A program made the position numbers and the translations under genes. 41,010 nt of DNA from Cyanobacteria bacterium PR.3.49 (GTDB lineage: Bacteria; Cyanobacteriota; Vampirovibrionia; Obscuribacterales; Obscuribacteraceae). How positions within the stretch are numbered: the first letter of the stretch is position 1; each line of letters begins with the position of its first letter. The notes below the pieces were generated by a model, which saw only the letters and a list, made by a program, of their open reading frames with translations, searched no databases and had not been told where the DNA came from. Of this stretch, positions 34,250 through 41,010 are shown in pieces. Location of the stretch: positions 1-41,010 of the forward strand of contig PNKB01000025.1 of NCBI GenBank assembly GCA_013997645.1, written 5' to 3'.

Positions 34250-35725
34250 TTAGTCGGAAAAAATCCCCAAACAGAAATTTTGTCTGAGCACGGGTTCCTT
34301 ATTTAGGTCGATTTGCAAATAGTCCTCGAGTTCAGCCCAGGTGCCGAACGGCCTTGCTCTTTCGATGCGCTTGGCCAGACCGGGCTCCAGACCTGATTTG
34401 ATCAATTCTTCCAGAGCAACTGCGTTTATATCCTTGCGTTTGCCGCTTTCCACAAGCTTAAGCACCGCACCGCGCTCGAGCAGTGCTTTCAAGCCAGGCT
34501 CGTTGACCAGCTTCAGCTCGACAAGATGTGATAAGTGCGGAAAAGGTCGCATCTGACAAACTTTCTGAGCAACTTCTTTATTCATGCCGAGAATATCCAT
34601 CAGATCCCGGTTGGTAGCCGAATTGATATCGACCGGCACAAAAGCAGCCACGGCGCCCTTCTCTTCCAGCTCTTTCAAGCGCGCTTCTTTTAAAACTGTC
34701 TTCTGCACGAGCTCTAGAAGCTTTTTGTACTGCCTGGAGACGATCAGGCGCTCTACTTCGCTTTCGGTCATACCGAGTTGTTGATTGAGTTCGCGCCTGG
34801 AAGCTCGATTGACATTCGTTTCCTTTTGCCAGCAATCAGCTATCCCCGGGAGGTTCTGGCGAATGCCTTCGCGAACCATTGCCAGCCCTTTATCGAGCAA
34901 AACCTGACAGCGCGCGATTTTCCGAGCCTGGGTATCACCAGACAATTGAAGAACATCGCAGCATTCGCGCATAGTCAGTTCTTTTCCGGCTGAAGAATGC
35001 TTGGTCAGACCCAGTCCAAACATGCAATCAACCACTTCCAGTGGCTCTTTCTGGGTGCTCTTATCGGCCAGCATCTTCTGAAGCATGGTGCGCAATTGGT
35101 TGAGCTGTCCAACCTGTTCGCTTGATATTGCTTGATTTTCCGGCATATAAGCAGAATCATCGGCCGTATTCTGGCGAGGATCCTCCTGCTCAGGATCGAG
35201 ATTAAGGTCCTGCAGAGTAGTCTTTTCCCAGTCCCACTCTTCTCTTATATAGTCGATAGCCTGATTGTGAACCGAGCGCTGCACATAGGCCGGCAAGAGC
35301 ACTTTGAATCCGTCTTCGGCGCTCTGGTTCAGGTGTTTACGCACTGCCCCGTCCAGTTTTTCGGCCAGCTCGGTGGCGATAGACAGGGCGTGGCGTTTTT
35401 GCTCATCCTGGGCGATGCGACGCTGAGCAAAAAAACGTTTCAGGTTCTGGTTATTGCCGACCATTTTGGCGGCCAGCGGCTGCAGATAATAGTTACGCAC
35501 CAGGGAAAGAAAACGTTCGCGCTCGTCCTTCAGGAGTTGAGCTTTCTTGTAAAGGGCCTTGGCTCCGAGCTTTTCAAACAAATCAAACAGGCCGACCGAC
35601 TTGCCTTTGCCGGCACTGTCCTTGTCGTGCATGCTGATGACATCCCTGGAAAGCGATTCATAGATCTGCCTCCAGTCAGGCGCCATATCCAGCAGTTCGT
35701 CAATTTGTCCCTGACTTGTCAGCAC
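34250..35725 (-). CDS. Sigma-factor-like protein fused to three helix-hairpin-helix units
   Basis: 491 residues, soluble. Residues about 138-162 (AYVQRSVHNQAIDYIREE) recall sigma region 2, and 249-288 (LTMRECCDVLQLSGDTQARKIARC) recall sigma region 4 with its helix-turn-helix. The region between has acidic, linker-like content. Three ComEA-type helix-hairpin-helix units follow, each starting with an N-x-N/D-I-N element: about 303-340 (NVNRASRRELNQQLG), 364-405 (DINSATNRDLMDILG) and 430-472 (DINAVALEELIKSG, then ARPFGTWAELEDYL). HhH units bind DNA without sequence choice. No fusion of sigma regions with ComEA-type HhH is known to me. The start is GTG at 35725, with GAGG five bases before it. 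It heads the minus-strand cluster. The N-terminal 130 residues are helical and unassigned. Confidence 0.7.
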   Translation of the reverse strand: MLTSQGQIDELLDMAPDWRQIYESLSRDVISMHDKDSAGKGKSVGLFDLFEKLGAKALYKKAQLLKDERERFLSLVRNYYLQPLAAKMVGNNQNLKRFFAQRRIAQDEQKRHALSIATELAEKLDGAVRKHLNQSAEDGFKVLLPAYVQRSVHNQAIDYIREEWDWEKTTLQDLNLDPEQEDPRQNTADDSAYMPENQAISSEQVGQLNQLRTMLQKMLADKSTQKEPLEVVDCMFGLGLTKHSSAGKELTMRECCDVLQLSGDTQARKIARCQVLLDKGLAMVREGIRQNLPGIADCWQKETNVNRASRRELNQQLGMTESEVERLIVSRQYKKLLELVQKTVLKEARLKELEEKGAVAAFVPVDINSATNRDLMDILGMNKEVAQKVCQMRPFPHLSHLVELKLVNEPGLKALLERGAVLKLVESGKRKDINAVALEELIKSGLEPGLAKRIERARPFGTWAELEDYLQIDLNKEPVLRQNFCLGIFSD

Positions 35726-35745
35726 TTGAACCTCGAATGACTGAA

Positions 35746-35759
35746 CTTATCAAGATAAG
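35746..35759. promoter_or_regulatory. Perfect dyad upstream of the sigma/HhH gene
   Basis: CTTATC-AA-GATAAG is a perfect inverted repeat 21 bases before the GTG start of the sigma-like gene, in the divergent region. A dimeric repressor site is the simplest reading, and autoregulation by a cluster product is possible. Confidence 0.4.
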
Positions 35760-35851
35760 CCCACCCAAACCAATTCGTAAGATCATATCGTCTTAAGTCA
35801 AAACGTAGTACGCGCGGTCCTCTTCCAGGTAAGAATTGGCAATCAAATGTG

Positions 35852-35874
35852 AGAAGCGAGCACTCGCAGAAGCG
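35852..35874. promoter_or_regulatory. Direct repeat flanking an inverted repeat near the -35 region
   Basis: AGAAGCG occurs at 35852-35858 and again at 35868-35874. Between them GCGAG-CA-CTCGC (35856-35867) is an inverted repeat. A TATAAT at 35884-35889 follows, so this composite site covers where the -35 box of the protease promoter would be. It is a good operator candidate for control of the 35957 gene. Confidence 0.4.
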
Positions 35875-35883
35875 CCAATCACT

Positions 35884-35889
35884 TATAAT
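35884..35889 (+). promoter_or_regulatory. Candidate -10 element (TATAAT)
   Basis: Consensus TATAAT, 67 bases upstream of the trypsin-like gene start. No good -35 is seen 16-18 bases upstream; the composite repeat described at 35852-35874 covers that place. Confidence 0.35.
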
Positions 35890-35956
35890 CCAATCAAGCC
35901 GATGGGAATTTCTGTAACGGCTCGCGCTAGAAAGGGTTTGGGTCCAAGTACCTCTG

Positions 35957-37276
35957 ATGGAAAATCAGCATAAGACAAGCGGGGTACCCGAGAATCCTGA
36001 TGTCTTCAGCGCCGCTCTAGCCAATGTGATCAGGCTGGACGGCGACAAAGAGACAATCATCGGACAGGCCTGGAAGGCAGCGCCGAATCTTCTTGTCACT
36101 TGCGGGCATGTAGTCGAACCGTTCCTGGCCTCGACAAAGTCGCTGCAGGTAAGATTTCCGTCGTCCGGCAATCGTTATGCCGTAAGAGAAGTGCGCATGC
36201 ATCCCAGCTTTGGCAGGCAGGCGGATCAGCTTGTCACTTTCGACGCGGCAATCCTGCTTGTCGATTTGTCCGGTCCTGAGCGAGAAGCCAGAGCCCTGCC
36301 CATTACCTTCGGCAAGGAATTGAAGAACTTTCAGCCTCTGTCGGCGGTGCGATACCCGGTTCACCTCGGTCAATATTCTTCAACGCCTGTGCCCCTGGCG
36401 CAATTAGGAAGAATGCTCGGAGAGCTGAGGCGAACGGACAGTTTTCACATCTTGCACGACTTGGCCCTGGCGCCCGGGGATTCAGGATCGCCTATTTTTG
36501 ACGATACATCGGTCGTAGCGATGCATTGCGGAGACACCGCCAGCCTGCCCGGCTTGAATTTACCGACAACCTCTATTCGCCTGGCTTTGTGGGTGGATGC
36601 ACTGAAAGAACTGGGAGTGGAAGAAAATCTCAAGCTGGTTCGACCCAAATCTGCAAAAGCCGCATTTTCACCGGTTCTGGCATTCTGCCTGGCGGCAATG
36701 ATTGTCTTTCTGCTTGGTTCCGGTCTCCTGGCCAAGCCGCTCATTGACTCATGGACTATCAAACATCCACAAATCAAGCCGATTACGGTCGGTTTCGACA
36801 AGCCGCGCACTGAATACTATGAAGGCGAACCTCTTTTGATTCGTTTTAAGGCGCACAGCAGCTGTTTTGTTCATTTATTCGAAATCGACGGCAGCAAAGT
36901 CACACTCTTGTATCCACCGGCTGCCGGCGATCAAGTTGTCGCAGTTCCCGGAGAAAGCGTCACCATCAGCCATATCGGCGATAGACAGATTGGTGTCGGT
37001 AAAGATCCTTCGAAATTTCTCTGGGTTGTCCTCCTAAATGCTCACGATCAGCTGTTACAACCTTCAGATCGCAAGCAGGACAAGGAGAATATCGGCCTAC
37101 TGAATATAAGCACAGACGAATTGATGGACAAGATCGACAGGATTGGCAAGGATGATCCGCAAAAGATTCTCCATGTGGTGATGGACGGACCCATAGCTAC
37201 AAAGCAGAAACCTGCCGCCGAAACTAAAAGCAGTGCTGATTCGGCCGGGCAAACTCAAGCTCAGCAGATTCAATAA
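35957..37276 (+). CDS. Membrane-anchored trypsin-like protease with DUF4384 domain
   Basis: 439 residues. The N-terminal domain (about 15-225) is a trypsin-like serine protease fold. His51 sits in TCGHVV, Asp96 in FDAAIL and Ser176 in PGDSGSPIF, with oxyanion Gly. There is no signal peptide before it, so it would be cytosolic. One membrane helix (about 237-259) follows, flanked on the protease side by basic RPKSAK, which fits an N-in orientation. The C-terminal domain (about 270-400, with EGEPLLIRFKAHSSCFVHLFE and VTLLYPP) matches DUF4384 and would lie outside the membrane. The tail is Gln/Ala/Ser rich. The usual trypsin-like secreted layout is therefore reversed. It is 178 bases before another DUF4384 gene on the same strand and diverges from the sigma/HhH cluster. 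Confidence 0.82.
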   Translation: MENQHKTSGVPENPDVFSAALANVIRLDGDKETIIGQAWKAAPNLLVTCGHVVEPFLASTKSLQVRFPSSGNRYAVREVRMHPSFGRQADQLVTFDAAILLVDLSGPEREARALPITFGKELKNFQPLSAVRYPVHLGQYSSTPVPLAQLGRMLGELRRTDSFHILHDLALAPGDSGSPIFDDTSVVAMHCGDTASLPGLNLPTTSIRLALWVDALKELGVEENLKLVRPKSAKAAFSPVLAFCLAAMIVFLLGSGLLAKPLIDSWTIKHPQIKPITVGFDKPRTEYYEGEPLLIRFKAHSSCFVHLFEIDGSKVTLLYPPAAGDQVVAVPGESVTISHIGDRQIGVGKDPSKFLWVVLLNAHDQLLQPSDRKQDKENIGLLNISTDELMDKIDRIGKDDPQKILHVVMDGPIATKQKPAAETKSSADSAGQTQAQQIQ

Positions 37277-37454
37277 ACTTGGTTTCAGTCTCGATAACAA
37301 CGATCAAAAGATCCGACAATTAGTAACGCTTTTATAAACAATCAGCCCGATAAACGAATATATAGATTCAAGCGCAGAGGAAGGCAATAACCGGACTTCT
37401 GATTTAGAATCTCATCACTAGCGTGTTTTGCAGAATATAACTGAGGACGGCCGC

Positions 37455-38387
37455 ATGAAAGCAGCAAATCGGAAATTGACTTGGGCAAGCGTTTTGGCTG
37501 TGGCGATTTCGTTCAGTCTGGGCAACGGTTATGCACTGGCCGAAGACAAAATGGGCGAACCTACCGTTGAAGATTTGAAAAACTCAAAAGAGCGCAATGT
37601 AATTCTTCTGCCGCGAACCAATTCAATTGATGTACAAACTGGCAAACAAGCGGTGCGCAAGACAAGCGCCGGCAAAAAAGTTCAAACTATAAAAACTGTC
37701 AAAAAACATCAGGTACAAGCAAAAACACCGACCGATTCGGGAAGTACCGGTGCCGGATTTACACCTGCTCCTGTCCTGCAAGCCTCAAATAAGCAAAATC
37801 CAGACTCGATAATCAATGTTTGGCTGGATAAAAGAGGTTCAGCGCCGCAGTATAAGCATGGCGACAAAATGAAGATCAATGTTTCGGCAAGCCAGGACTG
37901 CAACGTAATGATCTTCGATTTTGACGGTCGCGGCAAATTGACACAGCTCTTCCCTAACGATTTTCAGCAAAAGACTTTGCTCAAAGCAGGCGAAACCATT
38001 ACATTCGGCGGAAACGACAGTCCATTTGACTATCAAGTCAGCTTGCCTAAAGGTGCAAAGCGCGCGCAAGAAAAGATTTTTGTCTACGCATATCCAATCG
38101 CTGAAAAACCATTATCCATCGCCCTCAACACAGAAGGCGGATCGCCATTTAGAAGCGGCGAAATGACTCTTGCCCAGTACAAAAAGCTGGTTGCTGAGTC
38201 AAAAGTATTTTTCGCTGGCGCCAAGCCCGCCGGTACAGTCAGTGCCGAGCGCGACGTCAAAATCGTGCCCAAGTCGACAAACCCAGCAGCGGCAATCAAG
38301 CTGGTTGTCGCCGAATACGAGGGCAACGGCGCAGCACAGCCGCAACCCAACAAGAAAGAAGTCAGTTTCACCATTCTCGGCAATTAA
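37455..38387 (+). CDS. Secreted DUF4384-domain protein
   Basis: 310-residue exported protein. Signal peptide at residues 1-29 (KLTWASVLAVAISFSLGNGYALA-ED). A basic, Thr/Gln/Lys-rich linker (about 60-110) precedes the DUF4384 domain (about 115-235), with INVWLDKRGSAPQYKHGDKMKINVSA, DCNVMIFDFDGRGKLTQLFPN and the FDYQVSLPKGAKRAQEKIFVYA tail. The C-terminal 70 residues are Ala/Pro/Lys rich. The start is the ATG at 37455 because GAGGA lies seven bases before it; the frame opens earlier at a TTG (37428). The DUF4384 domain is shared with the upstream protease, so the two could work on a common ligand. A clear terminator follows. Confidence 0.85.
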   Translation: MKAANRKLTWASVLAVAISFSLGNGYALAEDKMGEPTVEDLKNSKERNVILLPRTNSIDVQTGKQAVRKTSAGKKVQTIKTVKKHQVQAKTPTDSGSTGAGFTPAPVLQASNKQNPDSIINVWLDKRGSAPQYKHGDKMKINVSASQDCNVMIFDFDGRGKLTQLFPNDFQQKTLLKAGETITFGGNDSPFDYQVSLPKGAKRAQEKIFVYAYPIAEKPLSIALNTEGGSPFRSGEMTLAQYKKLVAESKVFFAGAKPAGTVSAERDVKIVPKSTNPAAAIKLVVAEYEGNGAAQPQPNKKEVSFTILGN

Positions 38388-38417
38388 AACCGCCGGCTAC
38401 ACATCAAAAAACAAAAG

Positions 38418-38445
38418 AAAAAGGCACCGCGAGTAGTGCCTTTTT
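38418..38445 (+). terminator. Rho-independent terminator after the DUF4384 gene
   Basis: AAAAAGGCAC (38418-38427) and GTGCCTTTTT (38436-38445) form a perfect 10-bp stem with an 8-base loop. The 3' arm ends in five T on the plus strand. It begins 30 bases after the DUF4384 stop, and the complement also reads well toward the minus strand, so it may act both ways. Confidence 0.85.
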
Positions 38446-38575
38446 CCGTCTGAGTTTTTCTGCTTGTGCATCCCGTTCGCGTAAGGCTTCCTCAGACTAA
38501 AACTGCAATTAAACGCTAGTAAAAACCAATGAATCGTTTCGCCCAATCAATCTGGAATTACTTCAGCTGATTGAG

Positions 38576-39310
38576 CTAGAACCCCGGGCGACCCATTTGC
38601 AAACGCAAAATCAAATCGGCATTGAGAATGCTGCCCGTGTATCGATCGCTGTGAACGAAATGATCGAAAGCAGCAGGAAAGTCGGTTTGAGCGAGCGCCA
38701 CTTCCTCTGGGCTGTAATAACCTACAAAACCTTCGCACGTATAGGCAGCTTGGTAGCCAGGTCCAGGCGGAGGCGGAATATTCTGAGAGCCGCCCGGACC
38801 GCTTTGACCAACACCGGTCATGACCGGCAAACCGTCCGGATAGCCGCTGGCCGATGTATGACCTCTTTGACCTGATTGACTCCATTCATTTTGGTGAAAC
38901 TCGTCACCGCCCCAGGCATCCGGCAGGTAGCTGCCGTGATTGGTGGTCAGTCCACTGTCTCGCTCATCCATGATGCCGGTGTTGATTCGATGAACCTTGC
39001 TAAAACCCATATAGGGTGGCAAGCCGTAAGTACCTTCGTCGCCATAGATATGAGCGGCGTGATGCTTAGCTTCTTTGACGAAACTGTCCATACGGGTGGG
39101 TGGCAAGCCGTTTCTCCAGCCACTTTGCTCGCCGGAATTTACCGTCATCGGCACATGCGCCAGCCAGGCTGATCCAGGTCTGCGATTACTGCTGGAGGCG
39201 GTATTGGCCCGGGAGTTGCCGGCAAACCCTTGCGCCTGAGCGCCAGGCATAGAAAACGAGAACGAAAGCGCCAGAGTGGTAAAAACAGTCAGCCAGTACT
39301 TCAATTCCAT
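38576..39310 (-). CDS. Secreted Gly/Pro/Ser-rich protein of unknown function
   Basis: 244 residues with a signal peptide (YWLTVFTTLALSFSFSMPGAQA-QG). The mature part is rich in Gly, Ser, Pro, Tyr and His with little helix character. Features seen: LAHVPMTVNSGEQSGW, ERDSGLTTNHGSYLPDAWGG, a GQSGPGGSQNIPPPPGPGYQ stretch, and an ordered end (EEVALAQTDFPAAFDHFVHSDRYTGSILNADLI). Not recognised. Position between a terminator and the divergent histidine kinase suggests its own transcript. GAGG lies very close (about two bases) before the ATG. Confidence 0.65.
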   Translation of the reverse strand: MELKYWLTVFTTLALSFSFSMPGAQAQGFAGNSRANTASSSNRRPGSAWLAHVPMTVNSGEQSGWRNGLPPTRMDSFVKEAKHHAAHIYGDEGTYGLPPYMGFSKVHRINTGIMDERDSGLTTNHGSYLPDAWGGDEFHQNEWSQSGQRGHTSASGYPDGLPVMTGVGQSGPGGSQNIPPPPGPGYQAAYTCEGFVGYYSPEEVALAQTDFPAAFDHFVHSDRYTGSILNADLILRLQMGRPGF

Positions 39311-39452
39311 GTCCTCGAGCCAAACCGATTCATGCCAAACACTTTAGCGGTTGTCATTGGCGTCTTTTGGGCGCAATATTGGCAAAATAGGGGCAACTCA
39401 TAATTTCACCGGGCAATTTCGAGAGCTGCAATCAAGGTATTCTTTCCGTAAG

Positions 39453-41010
39453 ATGACTCTCTCGCTTGGAAAAAAGGCTCTCATACTGGTGACAGTGCCA
39501 CTGGTATTCGAGCTTGGATTTGTCGGCACTTTTGCATATCTGGTCAGCCAGGTAGACCATGAGCGAGCCCGCGAAGCCCATGCTCGCGATGTAGCCGGCC
39601 ATTTGAACGTATTGTTGCGGCTGGTCATGGAGAGAAGCTCGTCTCTCATCGTTGCTCATTTCACCAGTCGTGAAACATTCAGACGCCGCGCCGACCTTGC
39701 CAAGAAGCGCTTTTACAGAGAAAAGGAAATCATCACAGACTTAGTAGCCGACAACCCTCACGAAAAGGAGTCCTGGGACAAAGTCTATAAACTGATCGAT
39801 GATGGGGATCGTTTTTTCGATCATGCCAAAACCATGGTCGATATCGGCAATAAGCTTGCAGCCGGAATGGAGATGGTAAAAGTGAACCGTCTTATGGCGG
39901 ATGTTTTCCAGGCTATCGATCATCTGGTTGAAGAGCAGGAAGCTGAAACGCTTGAACGCAAGAACAAACAAGCTGCAGTTCGCAAGCAAATAGAGATTTT
40001 GATCTATGCGGCAGTAGCGTTCAACATATTGCTTGCTCTCGGTTTGGCATTGGCTTTCAATAAAAGCACGGCGGCAAGACTGAAAGTGCTGTTGGACAAT
40101 ACATATAAACTAGCGTCGCAGCAGCCGCTGTCGCCGCCATTAAGAGGCGATGACGAACTGGCGCAGTTGGACAGCACTTTTCGCAAAATGGCCGAGGCAT
40201 TAGCTTCCATGAGGCGAAAAGAAAGCGCTATTTTGAGCAGCGCCGCCGATATCATCTGCTCGCTCGATCAAGAAAGACGATTCACCCAAGCCAATCCTGC
40301 AGCAGCACAGCAGTGGGGATATGAGTTAGACGACTTACTGGGGCGCCGGCTCGACCAGATTCTCGATGAAGAGGATCAAAAAACAACAATTGAGCAAATA
40401 AACAAAATAATTGATGCCAGCGGTCACGGCAATTTTACTAACCGCGTTATCACCCAAGATGGCGCGCAGAGAGATTGCGAATGGTCGGTTGTCTGGTCGA
40501 CGGAAGAAAAATCTTTGATGTGTGTAGTTCACGACATTACTGAGCGCAAGCAGATAGATCAGATGAAACGCGATTTTGTAGCGATGGTGAGCCACGACCT
40601 GCGCACGCCCCTAACCTCAATTCAAATGGTTCATTCGCTTTTGTCTGCTGGTGCCTATGGCGAACTTACAGAAGACGGCTTAGAGAGCGTCAATGGTGCT
40701 CAAGACTGCTGCGACCGGCTGATCACATTAGTCAATGACCTTTTAGATCTGGAGCGCATGGAATCAGGGCGCATGGACCTCAACCTAGAATCCGTGCGTG
40801 TTTGCGAAATTATCGATGCATCTTTGAATATGGTCAAAAATGCAATCAAGCAAAAACAAATACACCTTACTTTGGAAACCACCATCGATCCGCTTGTAAA
40901 AGCCGACAAAGAACGAATGATTCAGGTGCTCTTGAACCTGATTGCTAATGCAGTTAAATTCTCACCGGAAAATTCGAATCTACTAATTTCAACGACAAAT
41001 GACAGTGAAT
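39453..41010 (+). CDS. CHASE3-like/HAMP/PAS sensor histidine kinase (cut by window end)
   Basis: Membrane histidine kinase whose last part lies beyond the window; 519 codons are seen. Helices at about 7-29 and 183-202 flank a helical periplasmic region of about 150 residues. HAMP covers 203-255, a PAS domain 257-365 (ends VVHDITERKQ), and HisKA has His381 in MVSHDLRTPLTSI. The HATPase domain is visible only up to the N box (LIANAVKFSPEN). The N-terminal half and HAMP align with the kinase at 27799-29274, which has no PAS, so a PAS domain was gained or lost between paralogs. The ATG at 39453 has no close SD (AAGG lies about 15 bases upstream). It diverges from the secreted protein gene. Confidence 0.88.
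   Translation, partial: MTLSLGKKALILVTVPLVFELGFVGTFAYLVSQVDHERAREAHARDVAGHLNVLLRLVMERSSSLIVAHFTSRETFRRRADLAKKRFYREKEIITDLVADNPHEKESWDKVYKLIDDGDRFFDHAKTMVDIGNKLAAGMEMVKVNRLMADVFQAIDHLVEEQEAETLERKNKQAAVRKQIEILIYAAVAFNILLALGLALAFNKSTAARLKVLLDNTYKLASQQPLSPPLRGDDELAQLDSTFRKMAEALASMRRKESAILSSAADIICSLDQERRFTQANPAAAQQWGYELDDLLGRRLDQILDEEDQKTTIEQINKIIDASGHGNFTNRVITQDGAQRDCEWSVVWSTEEKSLMCVVHDITERKQIDQMKRDFVAMVSHDLRTPLTSIQMVHSLLSAGAYGELTEDGLESVNGAQDCCDRLITLVNDLLDLERMESGRMDLNLESVRVCEIIDASLNMVKNAIKQKQIHLTLETTIDPLVKADKERMIQVLLNLIANAVKFSPENSNLLISTTNDSE

Overview
This window reads as ordinary, gene-dense bacterial chromosome, with no phage, insertion sequence, CRISPR array or RNA gene that I could find. Base composition looks near half G+C, and ATG, GTG and TTG starts with purine-rich Shine-Dalgarno (SD) sites are all used. 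Signal peptides, a predicted beta-barrel protein, an EnvC-like murein hydrolase and a CtpA protease point to a Gram-negative-type envelope. The mix of many sensor kinases, membrane Ser/Thr kinases, a TPR-CHAT protein, DUF4384 proteins and a DUF1822-like protein next to a sigma-like protein resembles the Cyanobacteria/Melainabacteria (Vampirovibrionota, for example Obscuribacter-type) group. That placement is inference from protein style, not a database result.

Layout. 1-6.7 kb: PAS histidine kinase, small membrane protein, secreted protein, a TPR-rhomboid protease fusion, and a two-gene operon of an aldehyde dehydrogenase and NanE. 6.8-15.8 kb: housekeeping and envelope genes (M23 hydrolase, small protein, CCA-adding enzyme, LPG-synthase-type flippase-like protein, S41 CtpA protease, CobO-like P-loop protein, acyl-CoA thioesterase, candidate outer-membrane barrel). 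15.8-22.3 kb: a secreted TPR-CHAT protease facing two coupled membrane Ser/Thr kinases with unusual catalytic loops. 22.4-29.3 kb: ABC-F protein (YbiT type), a 700-base leader region with a possible small ORF, a KdpD/KdpE-like two-component pair without any kdpFABC, an unknown soluble protein and a CHASE3-like histidine kinase. 29.4-41.0 kb: an unknown protein, a five-gene minus-strand cluster, a divergent protease/DUF4384 pair, a secreted protein and a second histidine kinase paralogous to the CHASE3-like one, cut by the window end.

The best candidate for an undescribed system is 30.3-38.4 kb. A protein joining degenerate sigma-factor-like regions 2 and 4 to three ComEA-type helix-hairpin-helix units is followed by a DUF1822-like protein, a membrane zinc-ribbon protein, a zinc-ribbon Ser/Thr kinase and a small TPR protein. 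Facing them across a 231-base divergent region with a perfect dyad and a second composite repeat are a trypsin-like protease anchored by one membrane helix with an outer DUF4384 domain, and then a secreted DUF4384 protein. I read it as a possible envelope-to-nucleoid signalling module; function is unproven.

Genes with shared themes (three Ser/Thr kinases, four histidine kinases, two caspase/trypsin-like proteases, three TPR proteins) suggest a sensing-rich organism, but only the local operons are supported directly by spacing and overlap.
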